From JAGRGG01 sp965217265 (GTDB lineage Bacteria > Pseudomonadota > Alphaproteobacteria > Geminicoccales > Geminicoccaceae): a stretch of 64,000 bases of DNA. The notes under the pieces were generated by a model. It saw nothing but the letters and a program-made list of their open reading frames with translations. It ran no database searches and was not told where the DNA came from. Numbering within the stretch: the stretch's first letter is position 1; each line of letters starts with the position of its first letter. The position numbers and the translations under genes are program-made. Of this stretch, positions 33,017-42,506 are shown piece by piece. The stretch is taken from contig CBDCHP010000002.1 of NCBI GenBank assembly GCA_965217265.1, positions 62,001 through 126,000 on the forward strand, in the 5' to 3' direction.

Positions 33017-34162
33017 ATGTCCGACGACGCTCTGGCAGACGCCGCGCCGCACTTGGCGCCCACGACCGCCGTCGCACCGGCCGCACCGGCGCGAAGCGGC
33101 GCCGGGCGGCCCTGGCGCCCGAAGCGGGTGCTGATTACCGTCTCGGCCGCCGCGTGGCCGCTGGCGGCCGAGGTCGCGGGGCGCGTAGGGAGACTCGGCG
33201 CCGAGGTGACGTGGCTGAAGGGCGACCGGCTGCCGTCGCTGAAAGGGACGAGCCCGGCCGAGGGTTATCGGCTGGCGAAGTCGACGCTCGCCGTCGTCGT
33301 GGCGCCGCCGTCGAAGCGGCGCCTGCAGCCGATCCCGCCGAGTGCCGACTGGCGCTTCGACCTCGCCGAGGGCTGCCCGGCGCACTGCCAGTACTGCTAC
33401 CTCGCCGGCTCGCTGCAAGGGGCGCCGGTGACGCGGCTCTACGCCAACCTGCCGGAGACCCTGGCCGGGCTGGAGGATTACGTCGGGCGCGGCCGCGTGA
33501 CCTCGACCGACGCGCGGCGGGCCGTGGAGGGGACGACGTTCGAGGCGTCGTGCTACACCGACCCGCTCGGCATCGAGCACCTGAGCGGTGCCTTGGCCGA
33601 GACGATCCGGCACTTCGGCGCCTGGGAGGCCGACGTGGGCCTGCGCTTCACGACCAAGTTCGCCGACGTCGAGGGTCTCCTCGGCTTGGCGCACGGGCGG
33701 AAGACGCGGGCGCGGTTCTCGGTCAACGCCGAGGCGGTCGTGCGCCGCTTCGAGGGCGGCACGGCGTCGCTCGACGCCCGCATCGACGCCATGCGGCGGA
33801 TGGCCGGGGCCGGCTACCCGGTCGGGCTCACCGTGGCGCCGATCATGCCGATCGAGGGCTGGCGCGACGCCTACACCGACCTCCTGGCGCGGGCGGCGGC
33901 GGCGCTGGCGGGCGTGCCGGACGTCGATCTCACCGTCGAACTCATCACCCACCGCTTCACGCCGATCTCGAAGGAGGTGCTGAGCGGCTGGTACCCGGCG
34001 AGCGACCTGGAGATGGACGAGCGGGTAAGGGCACAAAAGCGGACCAAGTTCGGCTCCGTGAAGTGGGTCTACCCGAAGACGGTGATGGACGAGATGCGGG
34101 GGTTCTTCGCCCAAGGCGTGCGGGGGCACTTGCCGGGGGCGCGGTGGCTCTATTGGACGTGA
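33017..34162 (+). CDS. Spore-photoproduct-lyase-family radical SAM protein
   Basis: A 381-residue protein with the radical SAM cluster motif EGCPAHCQYCYLAGS (Cys 120, 124, 127) and the SPL-family layout: RRLQPIPPSADWRFDLAEGC before it, FEASCYTDPLGIEHLSGAL, FTTKFADV and VGLTVAPIMPIEGW after. Repair of UV-induced thymine lesions is the known role in spore formers. Homologues are common in non-sporulating alphaproteobacteria, so the exact substrate is uncertain. A repair role would suit a light-exposed phototroph. ATG 33017 has GAGGGGG upstream. The gene ends four bases before an element. Confidence 0.85.
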   Translation: MSDDALADAAPHLAPTTAVAPAAPARSGAGRPWRPKRVLITVSAAAWPLAAEVAGRVGRLGAEVTWLKGDRLPSLKGTSPAEGYRLAKSTLAVVVAPPSKRRLQPIPPSADWRFDLAEGCPAHCQYCYLAGSLQGAPVTRLYANLPETLAGLEDYVGRGRVTSTDARRAVEGTTFEASCYTDPLGIEHLSGALAETIRHFGAWEADVGLRFTTKFADVEGLLGLAHGRKTRARFSVNAEAVVRRFEGGTASLDARIDAMRRMAGAGYPVGLTVAPIMPIEGWRDAYTDLLARAAAALAGVPDVDLTVELITHRFTPISKEVLSGWYPASDLEMDERVRAQKRTKFGSVKWVYPKTVMDEMRGFFAQGVRGHLPGARWLYWT

Positions 34163-34165
34163 AGT

Positions 34166-34317
34166 GAACGCTTCGCGTTGCGCTCGCCGCGCGGGCTTTT
34201 CTCTCTTTATTTTTGCAGGTGTTAACGTAGGAGGTTAGCCGCGGCGCCGAGGGCCAGCCTCGGACAAGACAAATAGAGAGGAAAAAAGGCCGCGCGCCCA
34301 GCGCACGCGAAGCGTTC
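34166..34317. repeat. Palindromic intergenic element (full)
   Basis: A 152-base copy with ends GAACGCTTCGCGTTGCGC and GCGCACGCGAAGCGTTC; the centre carries GTTAACGTAGGAGGTTAGCC and GAGGGCCAGCCTCGG. It sits between two co-directional genes. Confidence 0.85.
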
Positions 34318-34337
34318 TCTCAAACCGGGGTTAAACC

Positions 34338-35672
34338 ATGAATCTCTTCACCAAGCTTCAACAGCGCGCTTTCGACCCGATCCGGGTGGGCATGATCGGG
34401 GCGGGCAAGTTCGGCTCGATGTTCCTGGCGCAGGCGTTGCGGGTGCCGGGGCTGCAAATCGTCGGGATCGCCGACCTGTCGCCCAGCAACGCGCGCGCCA
34501 ACCTCGCGCTGGTCGGCTGGCCGGAGGATCGCTACGCGGCGGCGGGGCTTGACGAGGCGGTGCGGGACGGAACGACGCACGTCGGCGACGATTGGGCGGC
34601 GCTGGTCGCGCACCCGAAGGTCGAGATCGTGATCGAGTGCACGGGCGATCCGGTCGCGGCGGTCGAGCACTGTATCAAAGCGTTCGAGGCGGGCAAGCAC
34701 GTCGTCAACGTCACGGTCGAGGCGGACGCCTTTTGCGGCCTCGGCCTCGCACGGGCGGCAAAGGCGGCGGGGGTCGTCTACAGCATGGCCTACGGCGACC
34801 AGCCGGCCTTGGTCTGCGACCTCGTCGACTGGGCCAGGACCTGCGGCTTCACGGTGGTCGCTGCCGGGCGCGGGCACAAGTGGCTGCCGCACTACCGGCA
34901 CTCGACGCCCGAGACGGTCTGGGACCATTGGGGGCTGACGGCCGAGCAGGCCGAGCGCGGGCGGCTCAATCCGAAGATGTTCAACGCCTTCCTCGACGGC
35001 TCGAAGCCGGCGATCGAGTCGGCGGCGATCGCCAACGCCACCGGCCTCGACGCGCCGGCCGGGGGGTTGACCTACCCACCGGGCTCGGTCGACGACATAC
35101 CGACCCTGATGCGGCCGAGAGGCGAGGGGGGCCGGCTGGAGCGCAAGGGGGTGGTCGACGTGATCTCCAGCCTGACGCTTGAGGGCGAGCCGATCGCCTA
35201 CGACATCCGCAACGGCGTCTGGGTCTGCTTTGAGGCCGAGACGGACTACGTCCGCCGCTGCTTCGAGGAGTACAAGGTCCGGACCGACCCGTCCGGGCGC
35301 TACGCCGCCTTGTACAAGCGCTGGCACCTGATCGGGCTGGAACTGCCGGTCTCGGTCGCGGCCGTGGGCCTGCGCCGCGAGCCGACCGGCGTCGCGGCGT
35401 CGTTCCGCGCCGACGTCGCGGCGGTGGCCAAGCGCGACCTCGTGGCGGGCGAGACGCTGGACGGGGAGGGCGGCTTCACCGTCGCGGGCGGGCTGCGGCC
35501 GGCGGCGGTGTCGGTCAAGGAGGGCTTCCTGCCGCTCGGGCTGGCGAAGGGCGCGCGGCTCGTGGCCGACGTCGCCGACGGGACGCCGGTGCGCTGGCGG
35601 GACGTCGAGGTGGACGAGGCGACGGCGGCATTCAGGTTGCGAAAGGAGGTCGAGGGCTGGGCGGCGGGTTGA
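34338..35672 (+). CDS. NAD(P)-binding oxidoreductase with C-terminal SAF domain
   Basis: A 444-residue soluble protein. Residues 13-45 give a Rossmann fold (RVGMIGAGKFGSMFLAQAL), and a homoserine-dehydrogenase-like catalytic domain contains VEIVIECTGDPVAAVEHC and NVTVEADAFCG. The last 80 residues form a SAF domain (AKRDLVAGETLDGEGGFTV...SVKEGFLPLGLAKGARL), as in sialic acid/antifreeze/flagellar proteins. The family acts on sugar-acid type substrates in several catabolic routes; the substrate here is unknown. ATG 34338, no operon partner. Confidence 0.82.
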   Translation: MNLFTKLQQRAFDPIRVGMIGAGKFGSMFLAQALRVPGLQIVGIADLSPSNARANLALVGWPEDRYAAAGLDEAVRDGTTHVGDDWAALVAHPKVEIVIECTGDPVAAVEHCIKAFEAGKHVVNVTVEADAFCGLGLARAAKAAGVVYSMAYGDQPALVCDLVDWARTCGFTVVAAGRGHKWLPHYRHSTPETVWDHWGLTAEQAERGRLNPKMFNAFLDGSKPAIESAAIANATGLDAPAGGLTYPPGSVDDIPTLMRPRGEGGRLERKGVVDVISSLTLEGEPIAYDIRNGVWVCFEAETDYVRRCFEEYKVRTDPSGRYAALYKRWHLIGLELPVSVAAVGLRREPTGVAASFRADVAAVAKRDLVAGETLDGEGGFTVAGGLRPAAVSVKEGFLPLGLAKGARLVADVADGTPVRWRDVEVDEATAAFRLRKEVEGWAAG

Positions 35673-35904
35673 AGGGACATTGCTGGCCAGTGCGGTTGAG
35701 TGTCGTTCGTGGGAAAGTTGAGCCGAGGCGAACGAGATCGCGTCAACGAGAAGATGAAGCAACAGTATCGCTACAAAATGCAGCCTTAGTTTGTAATTAA
35801 AGAGCGCTGGGATCTACGGTCGGCGTCGGGCTTGGTTATGAAAGTATCGACACGACGAACCTTGTTACTATAGTGTTGGCAGAACAAGACAGGGAGAAAC
35901 GCCG

Positions 35905-37779
35905 ATGCTGCCGACGCTCGTCGAGAAGCAACCGCTCGATCCGTCCTTGATCAACGGGGTCGACATTCGCGCCACGACCGCCGCGAGCGACACGACGGCA
36001 ACGCTCGAATACACAGGGGGCATCGCCGGGTTCGACGACGTGGTGGGCTACTTCGTGCGCGGCGCCGACGGCGCGATCGGGCGGGCTGAGGTTGCCTTCG
36101 CCTCGACGAAGGGGCTTGCTGCCGGGAGCGAGGCCGACCTCGGCCTGATCAACGCCGGCGACAGCGTCGAACTGTTCGTCATCAAGGACGGCGCCAACCT
36201 CGACATCGACTTCGCTACGGGCTCGATCCGCTACCTCGGCAACGTCCTGGTCCACGAGGACCTTAGCGGCGCGATCAGCGTCGTCGACCCGTTTCGCGTC
36301 CTCAACGCCGATGCCACGCTCAACCGCTTCGGCACCGAGCAGGCGATCTCGGCCCCCGACGACGACGGCTCGCTCCTGGTCTCGTTCGAGGACAAGTCGG
36401 CCCTGGAGGGCTCGTTCGACGGCGACTACAACGACGTGGGACTCGACCTGACCTTCGCCGACGGCGGCCCGGTCGTGCCGCCCGATCCGGGCGGGGCGGT
36501 CGTCGAGGAGGGGTCGGCGGGCGACGACGTCGTCTGGGTCGACGGGAGCGCCGACGTCGTCAACGGGCTCGGCGGCGACGACCTGTACCGCATCATCCGC
36601 GGCGACGTCGTCACGATCCTCGACACCGAGGGCAACGACACGATCGACGGCGGCAACGACGCCGACGGGGCGCTCATCGACCTGCGCGCGGGTGCCATCA
36701 GCCTGATCAACGGCGTCAGCGTCATCATCGGCGGGGCGGGCTCGGTCGGGCTGCAGGCGATCGACGTGGTGCTGGCGCAGGATCTGACCGGCTCGTTCGC
36801 GGACGACGTGCCGACCATTCAGCGCACGATCCCGGATCTCCTCGCCCGCGTCGAGGCGGTGCAGCCCGACAATCTGTTCGCCGTCACTTCGTTCAGAGAT
36901 TTCGGCGACGTCTTCGTCTTCAACATCGACCAGCCGCTCACCGACCGGCTCGGCCGCATCCAGGAGGTCGTCGACGATTTCAGCGCCAACGGGGGTGCAG
37001 ACTTCGAGGAGGCGCAGCTCGTCGCCCTGGAGCAGATCGCGCTGCGCCCGAACGAGATCGGCTTTCGCGACGGGGCGCAGAAGTTCGTCGTGCTCGCCAC
37101 CGACGCCACGCCGCACGAGGCGGGCGATTTCCCGGCCCTGCCGCCAAACGACCTCGACGGCCGGATCGAGGACGAGGACTACCCCTCGCTCGACCAGATC
37201 CGCGACTTGCTGGCCGACGCCGGCATCGACCCGATCTTCCTCGCCACCGACGGGGTGGCGGGCGACTACCGCGACATCGTCGACACCTGGGGCTTCGGCT
37301 CGGTCGTGGAATTGAACGTCAACAGCTCCAACATCGTCAACGCCCTCCTGCGCGGCCTCGAAGGTGCAGCACCCGAGACGATCGAGAACGCGAGCGGGGG
37401 CCCCGGCGACGACACGCTGATCGGCAACGCGCTCGACAACGGCTTCAACGGCCGCGGCGGCGACGACACGATCACCGGCCTGGAGGGCGACGACCTGCTG
37501 CGCGGCGGCGAGGGCGCGGACACCTTCGTCTTCACCGAGAACGGCGGCACCGACGTGCTGCTCGACTTCGACGCGGCCGAGGGGGACGCGCTCGACACCC
37601 GCGCGCTCAACGAGACGTACGGCAGCGAGAGCGTCTTCGTGTCCGATCGCGAGGATCTGAACGGCGACGGGCGCCGCGACGACCTGCGCTTGCTGCTCGA
37701 CACGGACGGCGACGGCGTCGACGACCGGACGGTGGCAATCCTCATCCGCCCCGGCGGGATCGACGACCTGCTGGGCTGA
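35905..37779 (+). CDS. RTX-type calcium-binding protein with vWA-like domain
   Basis: A 624-residue acidic protein without a signal peptide, as expected for type I secretion. Residues 35-190 resemble a DUF4114-type domain (FDDVVGYFVRGADGAIGRAEV). A glycine-aspartate repeat lies near 225-260, and a vWA/integrin-like domain begins at VVLAQDLTGSFADDV (about 290). RTX nonapeptides follow near 500-545 (GGPGDDTLIGNAL, GRGGDDTITGLEGDDLLRGG). It ends with an EF-like DTDGDGVDD. Probably a secreted adhesin. No type I secretion genes are adjacent. ATG 35905 has AGGGAG upstream. Confidence 0.8.
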   Translation: MLPTLVEKQPLDPSLINGVDIRATTAASDTTATLEYTGGIAGFDDVVGYFVRGADGAIGRAEVAFASTKGLAAGSEADLGLINAGDSVELFVIKDGANLDIDFATGSIRYLGNVLVHEDLSGAISVVDPFRVLNADATLNRFGTEQAISAPDDDGSLLVSFEDKSALEGSFDGDYNDVGLDLTFADGGPVVPPDPGGAVVEEGSAGDDVVWVDGSADVVNGLGGDDLYRIIRGDVVTILDTEGNDTIDGGNDADGALIDLRAGAISLINGVSVIIGGAGSVGLQAIDVVLAQDLTGSFADDVPTIQRTIPDLLARVEAVQPDNLFAVTSFRDFGDVFVFNIDQPLTDRLGRIQEVVDDFSANGGADFEEAQLVALEQIALRPNEIGFRDGAQKFVVLATDATPHEAGDFPALPPNDLDGRIEDEDYPSLDQIRDLLADAGIDPIFLATDGVAGDYRDIVDTWGFGSVVELNVNSSNIVNALLRGLEGAAPETIENASGGPGDDTLIGNALDNGFNGRGGDDTITGLEGDDLLRGGEGADTFVFTENGGTDVLLDFDAAEGDALDTRALNETYGSESVFVSDREDLNGDGRRDDLRLLLDTDGDGVDDRTVAILIRPGGIDDLLG

Positions 37780-37845
37780 TCGCGCCGGGGCAACGTCGTG
37801 GTTTCCGGGGTGTTTCCGCCGCTGCTCGTGGTCGAGTGCGGTGGT

Positions 37846-38145
37846 TCAAGCGGCGCCCGCCCGAGGCGGTCGAAGGCACGGCGGCGCCGCGGGAATGGCC
37901 GGTCGATCCGGATCGCGGCAAGCGGCTCGGGCAAATCGATAGAAGACGCCGTTCTTCGAGGCGTTGATCGCTATCTGGTAGCGGTGGATCAGCAGGTACC
38001 TGCAAAACTCGTCGATGTCGTTGCGGCGCACGCCACCGTCGCTTCCCTCCCAACTATAGTCGTCGTCTCCGCTTCGCCCGGGAAACTCGACCGTGCATGC
38101 CCAGGCGTGAACCTCGTCCGGTACCTCGAAGGTGATCGTTTTCAT
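37846..38145 (-). CDS. Hypothetical 99-residue protein
   Basis: Starts at ATG 38145 with GGAG seven bases upstream. The first 60 residues look like a small soluble domain (MKTITFEVPDEVHAWACTVE, then RRNDIDEFCRYLLIHRYQIA); the tail is rich in Ala, Pro and Arg. It is convergent with the RTX gene. I do not recognise a family. The ribosome site and non-random amino-terminal half support a real gene. Confidence 0.5.
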   Translation of the reverse strand: MKTITFEVPDEVHAWACTVEFPGRSGDDDYSWEGSDGGVRRNDIDEFCRYLLIHRYQIAINASKNGVFYRFARAACRDPDRPAIPAAPPCLRPPRAGAA

Positions 38146-38469
38146 GTAGTTTCTCCGAAGTTGCGGAGGGCTTACGGTGTCGCGGTTCTTCGGCTAGAGC
38201 CCCGAGGGCTGCGAGGTCTCTGGCGGCGGAACCCTGGCACCGGCTTTCACGGCGCGTCTGTGCGTTTTTACACGTAAAGGGTTTGCAAAGGCGGCGAGAT
38301 CGAAGGTGTCGATCGCCACCACGACGCCGTTCGACGCTTCTTGCGCCACGGCCCGATCCGCGAAAGCGCGACGCGGCCGAAGGGGTGCTGCCGCCTTGAC
38401 GGGGGGATCGTGTCGGCCGATCGTGGCCCCGGCGAAGCGCACCACGTAAGAACGACGAGCGAGGCGACG
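38146..38469. other. Intergenic region, no clear gene
   Basis: This 324-base gap between divergent genes contains an open frame on the minus strand (38194-38445) with no ribosome site or recognised domain. It presumably holds the promoters of the two flanking genes; nothing more can be supported. Confidence 0.4.
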
Positions 38470-38922
38470 ATGACGCGAAGCGCGGCCCTCAAGCTCTCCA
38501 CCCTGGCCGCGGGCCTCGCGCTCGCGGCCTGCACCGCCCCCGACCCGTCAGGCCTCCAGCCGCAACCGACGGTCCAGGGCCTGACCTGTCCCGGGGGTGC
38601 CAGCGCCATGGCCCAGGTGGATCTCCTGTTCGGCACCGGCCGTCGGGACCAGCCGCCGGTGAGTGCGAACGAGTGGGCGGACTTTCTCGACGGCCAAGTG
38701 ACGCCGCGCTTTCCCGACGGGCTCACCGTCCTGCGCGGCTACGGCCAGTGGCGCGGCGGCGACGGGCGGATCGGCAAAGAGGACTCGATCGTCCTCCTCA
38801 TCTGGTACGAGCCCTCGGCGAAGGCCGAATCCAACATCGAGGCGATCCGCACCGCCTACAAGGCGCGCTTCGATCAGGAGAGCGTGATGCGCGTCGACGG
38901 CGCCTCGTGCGTGTCGTTCTGA
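38470..38922 (+). CDS. DUF3574-like lipoprotein
   Basis: A 150-residue protein with a lipoprotein signal (LAAGLALAAC, Cys about 21). Its soluble domain contains AQVDLLFGTGRRDQPPVSANEWADFLDGQVTPRFPDGLTVL and IVLLIWYEP, features I associate with DUF3574. The function is unknown. ATG 38470 follows GAGGCG; earlier in-frame starts lack a signal peptide. Confidence 0.78.
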   Translation: MTRSAALKLSTLAAGLALAACTAPDPSGLQPQPTVQGLTCPGGASAMAQVDLLFGTGRRDQPPVSANEWADFLDGQVTPRFPDGLTVLRGYGQWRGGDGRIGKEDSIVLLIWYEPSAKAESNIEAIRTAYKARFDQESVMRVDGASCVSF

Positions 38923-38964
38923 TCCGAGCCAAGGGCCGGACGCCCCCCGCCCCGCGTCGCGGCC

Positions 38965-39960
38965 TCAGGCGTTGCCGATCAACATGCCGATGGCGAAGAC
39001 GATGGCGCCGCCGAGTGCCACCTGGAACATGGCGCGCGGCCAGGGGGTCTCCATCCAGCGGTGCTGGATCCAGGTGATGACCCACAGTTCGACGAAGACG
39101 ACCGCGATGGCGACGGTGGTCGCGGTCCAGAACGAGGGGATGAGGTAGGGCAGGGCGTGGCCGAGGCCGCCGAGGGCCGTCATCACGCCCGCCGACAGCC
39201 CCCGCTTGATCGGCGAGCCGCGGCCCGAGATGACGCCGTCGTCGGAGGCGACCTCGGTGAAGCCCATCGAGACGCCGGCGCCCAGCGAGGCGGCGAGCCC
39301 GACGAGGAAGGTCTGCCAGGTGTCGTGCGTGGCGAACGCGGCGGCGAAGATGGGCGCCAGCGTCGAGACCGAGCCGTCCATCAGCCCGGCGAGGCCGGGT
39401 TGGACGTAGGTGAGGATGAACTGGCGCCGGGCGCCCGCGTCCTCGGCCTCGACCGCCTCCTTCGTCAGGTGCTCCTCGCCCAGTTGCCGCGCCAGCGAGC
39501 CGTGCCCCGCCTCGGCGAGCGCGAGGTCGCCGAGCAGCCTGCGCGTGTCGGCGTCCTCGGCACGCGCCGCGGCGGCGAGGTAGAAGCGGTGCGCTTGGCC
39601 CTCCATCGCCTCGGCCTCGCCGCGCACCTTGTCGAGCGGCAGGGAGCGGGCGAGCCAGTCGGGGCGGCGGCGGTAGAAGCCGCGCACGTTCTCGCGCCGG
39701 ATCAAGGGGATGCGCGCGCCGAAGCGGGATTTGTGCAGGTCGATCAGCCGGCGGCGGTGTTCGTCCTCCTCGGCCGCCATCGCCTCGAACACCTTGGCCG
39801 AGGCGGGATAGTCGTCGCGGATCGCGTCGGCGTAGCCGAGGTAGATGCGCGCGTCGTCCTCCTCGGCCGAGATCGCGAGCGCCAGCACCTCCTGCTCGCT
39901 GAGGTCCTCGAACGCGCGGCGGTCGTTGCCGAAGGCGAGGCGGGGGATGGAGAACGTCAA
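38965..39960 (-). CDS. mbfA: MbfA, membrane-bound ferritin (rubrerythrin-VIT1 fusion)
   Basis: Iron/manganese exporter combining an N-terminal ferritin-like di-iron domain (about residues 15-165: ISAEEDDARIYLGYADAI, AAEEDEHRRRLIDLH) with a C-terminal CCC1/VIT1 membrane domain (about 170-330: PGLAGLMDGSVSTLAPIFAAAF, GFTEVASDDG). In Rhizobiales MbfA exports iron and is Irr-regulated. The start is TTG 39960, 17 bases after the cytochrome b561 stop, with GAGGGCGGG upstream. The 331-residue length fits the family. Co-transcribed with the b561 gene. Confidence 0.9.
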   Translation of the reverse strand: MTFSIPRLAFGNDRRAFEDLSEQEVLALAISAEEDDARIYLGYADAIRDDYPASAKVFEAMAAEEDEHRRRLIDLHKSRFGARIPLIRRENVRGFYRRRPDWLARSLPLDKVRGEAEAMEGQAHRFYLAAAARAEDADTRRLLGDLALAEAGHGSLARQLGEEHLTKEAVEAEDAGARRQFILTYVQPGLAGLMDGSVSTLAPIFAAAFATHDTWQTFLVGLAASLGAGVSMGFTEVASDDGVISGRGSPIKRGLSAGVMTALGGLGHALPYLIPSFWTATTVAIAVVFVELWVITWIQHRWMETPWPRAMFQVALGGAIVFAIGMLIGNA

Positions 39961-39976
39961 GCGTCCGCGCCCGCCC

Positions 39977-40525
39977 TCAAGCGGCCCGCCGTCCCTGGCC
40001 CGGCATGATGCGCTTGAGCACGTCGGTCTTGAACCAGAACTGGTTGGCAAGCGCGCCGGCAATGTGGAGCGCGGCGAGGACCATCAGCGCCGTCCAGGCC
40101 CAGCCGTGCAGGGTGGCGAGCGTCTCGCTGCCGGTGAACCAAGCGAGCCCCCCCGCGAGCGGCATCGACAACAAGAGGGCGTAGAGCCCGATCCAGGTGG
40201 CCCGCGCGAGGTTGACCGCCCAGTTCGGCTCAGCAGCGGGGTGGGGCGGGCGGCCGTGGGCGAAGCGGTCCCAGAGGCGGACGGCGATCGCGACGAAGAT
40301 CACCGCACCCGTCATCATGTGGAGGTAGCCGAGCCGCGCGGTGAGGCCGCCGACGGGCCCGCCCTCGGTGCTGGCGTCGAACAGTGCCGCCATGTTGTCG
40401 CCGAGGAAGAACTGGACGATCAACAGGCCGACGATCAGCCAGTGCAGCCAGATGTTGAGGCTGGTCCAGCGGCCGGCGGCGGCCGACGGCGCTTCGTTTA
40501 AGACGCGTGCGGACGGGTTCGGCAT
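39977..40525 (-). CDS. Cytochrome b561-family protein
   Basis: A 182-residue inner-membrane dihaem protein with four helices and the expected histidines in NIWLHWLIVGLLIVQF, ARLGYLHMMTGAVIF, LHGWAWTALMVLAALHIAGAL. It passes electrons across the membrane or to superoxide. ATG 40525 has GGAAG upstream. It precedes mbfA on the same strand, suggesting a shared role in iron redox handling. Confidence 0.88.
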   Translation of the reverse strand: MPNPSARVLNEAPSAAAGRWTSLNIWLHWLIVGLLIVQFFLGDNMAALFDASTEGGPVGGLTARLGYLHMMTGAVIFVAIAVRLWDRFAHGRPPHPAAEPNWAVNLARATWIGLYALLLSMPLAGGLAWFTGSETLATLHGWAWTALMVLAALHIAGALANQFWFKTDVLKRIMPGQGRRAA

Positions 40526-40712
40526 GGGCGTTCTTCCAACGCTTACAGGGCCTTCGATGTTTAGCATCATTCAACGTTTGGAATTGAAGCCGGTTTCCTT
40601 GCCCCGTGGCGCCGGTGCGATCGCCGCCCGGCCGCCGCGGATGACGATCCAAGGTTGATCGGCTAGAAGGTGGGAGCGCCCCGCCCAATCACGAACGACG
40701 AGGGAGAACGTC

Positions 40713-41951
40713 ATGCCGCTGTACCCCCGCCGGGTTCTGCCCGGTCTGCTGCTGCTCGGCCTCGGTGCCGGCGGGGCAGTCGCCGCCGAGCCCGCCGAGG
40801 TGCTCAAGCTGGCCGAGGCCGAGCGCCCGGCCGTGCTCGAAATGATGGAAGAGATGGTCAACATCGACACCGGCACGGGCAACGCCGAGGGGCTGGCCGA
40901 GGTCGAGGCCATCCTCGTCGAGAAGCTGGAAGGCTTGGGTGCGAAGGTCTCGCGCGAGCCCGCCGCCGGCGAGGTCGCGGGCAACAACATCATCGGCCGG
41001 CTCGAAGGCACCGGCGACACGAAAATCATGATGATGGTCCACTACGACACGGTGTTCGAGCCGGGCGAGGCGAAGGCGCGGCCGTTTCGCACCGAGGGGG
41101 GCCGCGCCTACGGCCCCGGCGTCGCCGACGCCAAGGGCGGGGCGGCGATCATCCTGGGCGCAATCAAGGTGTTGAACGAACTCGATTTCGACGGCTACGG
41201 CGCGATCACCGTCCTGTTCAATCCGGACGAGGAGAAGGGCTCGCTCGGCTCGCGCGACCTGATCGGCGAACTGGCCGCGGGACAGGACCACGTCTTGTCC
41301 TACGAGCCGCCCGACACGGACGCGGTCACGATCGCGACCAACGGCATCAACTACGTCTTCCTCGACGTCGAGGGCCGGGCCTCGCACGCGGGCTCGGCGC
41401 CCGATGAGGGCCGCAACGCGGTCTACGAACTGGCGCACCAGTTGCTCAACCTGCGCGAGCTGGGCGACGAAGCCAAGAAGACGACGGTCAACTGGACCAT
41501 CGTCGAGGGCGGCTCTCGGCGCAACATCATCCCGGCCGAGGCCAGCGCCGAGGGCGACATGCGCTACGCCGAGGCGGGCGAGACCGAGCGCGTGATCGAG
41601 GCCGCGAACGGGATCGTTGAGGGGCGGATGATCCCCGACACGAAGGTGACGTTTCGCCTCGACCGCGGGCGCCCGCCGCTCGCCTCCAACGACGCGACCA
41701 GGGCTCTCGCCGCCCAGGCGCAGGAGGTCTACGCCGCGACCGGGCGCGATCTCGGCACCGTCTCGATGAAGTTCGGCACGGACGCCGGCTACGCCTACGC
41801 GCCGGACGGCAAGGGCCCTGCCGTCCTGGAGACGCTCGGCATCGTCGGCGCCAAGATCCACACGCCGGACGAGTACGCCGACTTGGACAGCATCGTCCCC
41901 CGGCTCTACTTGAGCGCCGGGCTGATCATGCGGCTGGCGGAGGGCAAGTAG
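40713..41951 (+). CDS. M20-family metallopeptidase, glutamate carboxypeptidase-like
   Basis: A 412-residue secreted zinc peptidase with a Sec signal (about 1-24, ending GGAVAA). Metal-binding motifs are VHYDTVFEPGEA (His 110 region), GPGVADAKGG, NPDEEKGSLGSRD and the final HTPDEYADLDSI. The pattern is that of carboxypeptidase G2 type enzymes, which release C-terminal glutamate from folates and peptides. ATG 40713 has GGGAG upstream. Divergent from the b561-mbfA pair. Confidence 0.87.
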   Translation: MPLYPRRVLPGLLLLGLGAGGAVAAEPAEVLKLAEAERPAVLEMMEEMVNIDTGTGNAEGLAEVEAILVEKLEGLGAKVSREPAAGEVAGNNIIGRLEGTGDTKIMMMVHYDTVFEPGEAKARPFRTEGGRAYGPGVADAKGGAAIILGAIKVLNELDFDGYGAITVLFNPDEEKGSLGSRDLIGELAAGQDHVLSYEPPDTDAVTIATNGINYVFLDVEGRASHAGSAPDEGRNAVYELAHQLLNLRELGDEAKKTTVNWTIVEGGSRRNIIPAEASAEGDMRYAEAGETERVIEAANGIVEGRMIPDTKVTFRLDRGRPPLASNDATRALAAQAQEVYAATGRDLGTVSMKFGTDAGYAYAPDGKGPAVLETLGIVGAKIHTPDEYADLDSIVPRLYLSAGLIMRLAEGK

Positions 41952-41969
41952 CCAAGGGCGCCGTTCTCG

Positions 41970-42146
41970 CTACGCCGGATGGCCGCGGCGCTCGGCCGCC
42001 TCGCGGGCGATGTCGGGGATGTTCGAGCGGCTGAGGCCCAAGTCGGCGTTCAACTCGCGCTCCGAGTAGGTGTCGAGTTCGGCGCAAGCTTCGCGGTACG
42101 CGCGGCGCCGGACCAGGGCGAGCCTGATCTGCTTGAGGAAGGTCAT
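41970..42146 (-). CDS. DUF1127 small protein A
   Basis: A 58-residue basic protein with the DUF1127 pattern: an arginine-rich first helix (LVRRRAYREACAELDTYSERELNADLGLSRSNIPDIAR, shortened here), then Leu-Gly-Leu-Ser-Arg and Ile-Pro-x-Ile-Ala. Such proteins act in RNA metabolism and stress adaptation in Rhodobacter and Agrobacterium. It is the last of a five-gene array on this strand. Confidence 0.85.
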   Translation of the reverse strand: MTFLKQIRLALVRRRAYREACAELDTYSERELNADLGLSRSNIPDIAREAAERRGHPA

Positions 42147-42229
42147 GGTGGCGATCTCTAAAAGGGGTGGATGCCGAACGGGGCCGCGGCGCGGCGTGCC
42201 GCCGCGCTTCACGGCCCTGCCCGTCGGCT

Positions 42230-42457
42230 TCAGCGCGACGTCGAGTGGGCGACGGGCGACTTGCGCCCGGTCTGCGTCAGGGCGCGGCAGAGCCGAGCGA
42301 CGCCGCGGCCTGCCGCGAGCAGGAGGTCGCCCAAGGCGCCGGAGCGCAGCCGCTGCCCGTCCGAGACGCCCGCCCGCACCATGCGGGCGAGGTCGTCGTG
42401 CGAGACGTCGTCGGCCCACCTGATCGCGTGGGCCTTGGGGTTGTTGTCGGTGGTCAT
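42230..42457 (-). CDS. Small conserved partner of DUF1127 gene, copy 1
   Basis: A 75-residue protein (MTTDNNPKAHAIRWADD..., DLARMVRAGVSDGQRLRSGALGDL). It is paralogous to the gene at 43065: shared MTT-start, WxD, RMVRAGV/RRVRAGV, GR-VARL-R-LT-TG. Function unknown. ATG 42457 was chosen from the homologous start of the paralogue. Confidence 0.68.
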   Translation of the reverse strand: MTTDNNPKAHAIRWADDVSHDDLARMVRAGVSDGQRLRSGALGDLLLAAGRGVARLCRALTQTGRKSPVAHSTSR

Positions 42458-42506
42458 GGTACTGGTCCAAACATGGGATAGGGGTAGACGGCGGCGACGC
42501 GGCGCC

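Noticed and set aside
38194..38445. Small minus-strand gene upstream of the DUF3574 lipoprotein
   Set aside because: Open frame of 83 codons without a ribosome site, recognisable domain or family features; more likely promoter DNA.
40526..40712. Irr/ICE-type iron box upstream of cytochrome b561-mbfA
   Set aside because: I looked for a TTTAGAA-type inverted motif because mbfA is Irr-controlled elsewhere; only loose AT-rich matches were seen, not enough to call a site.
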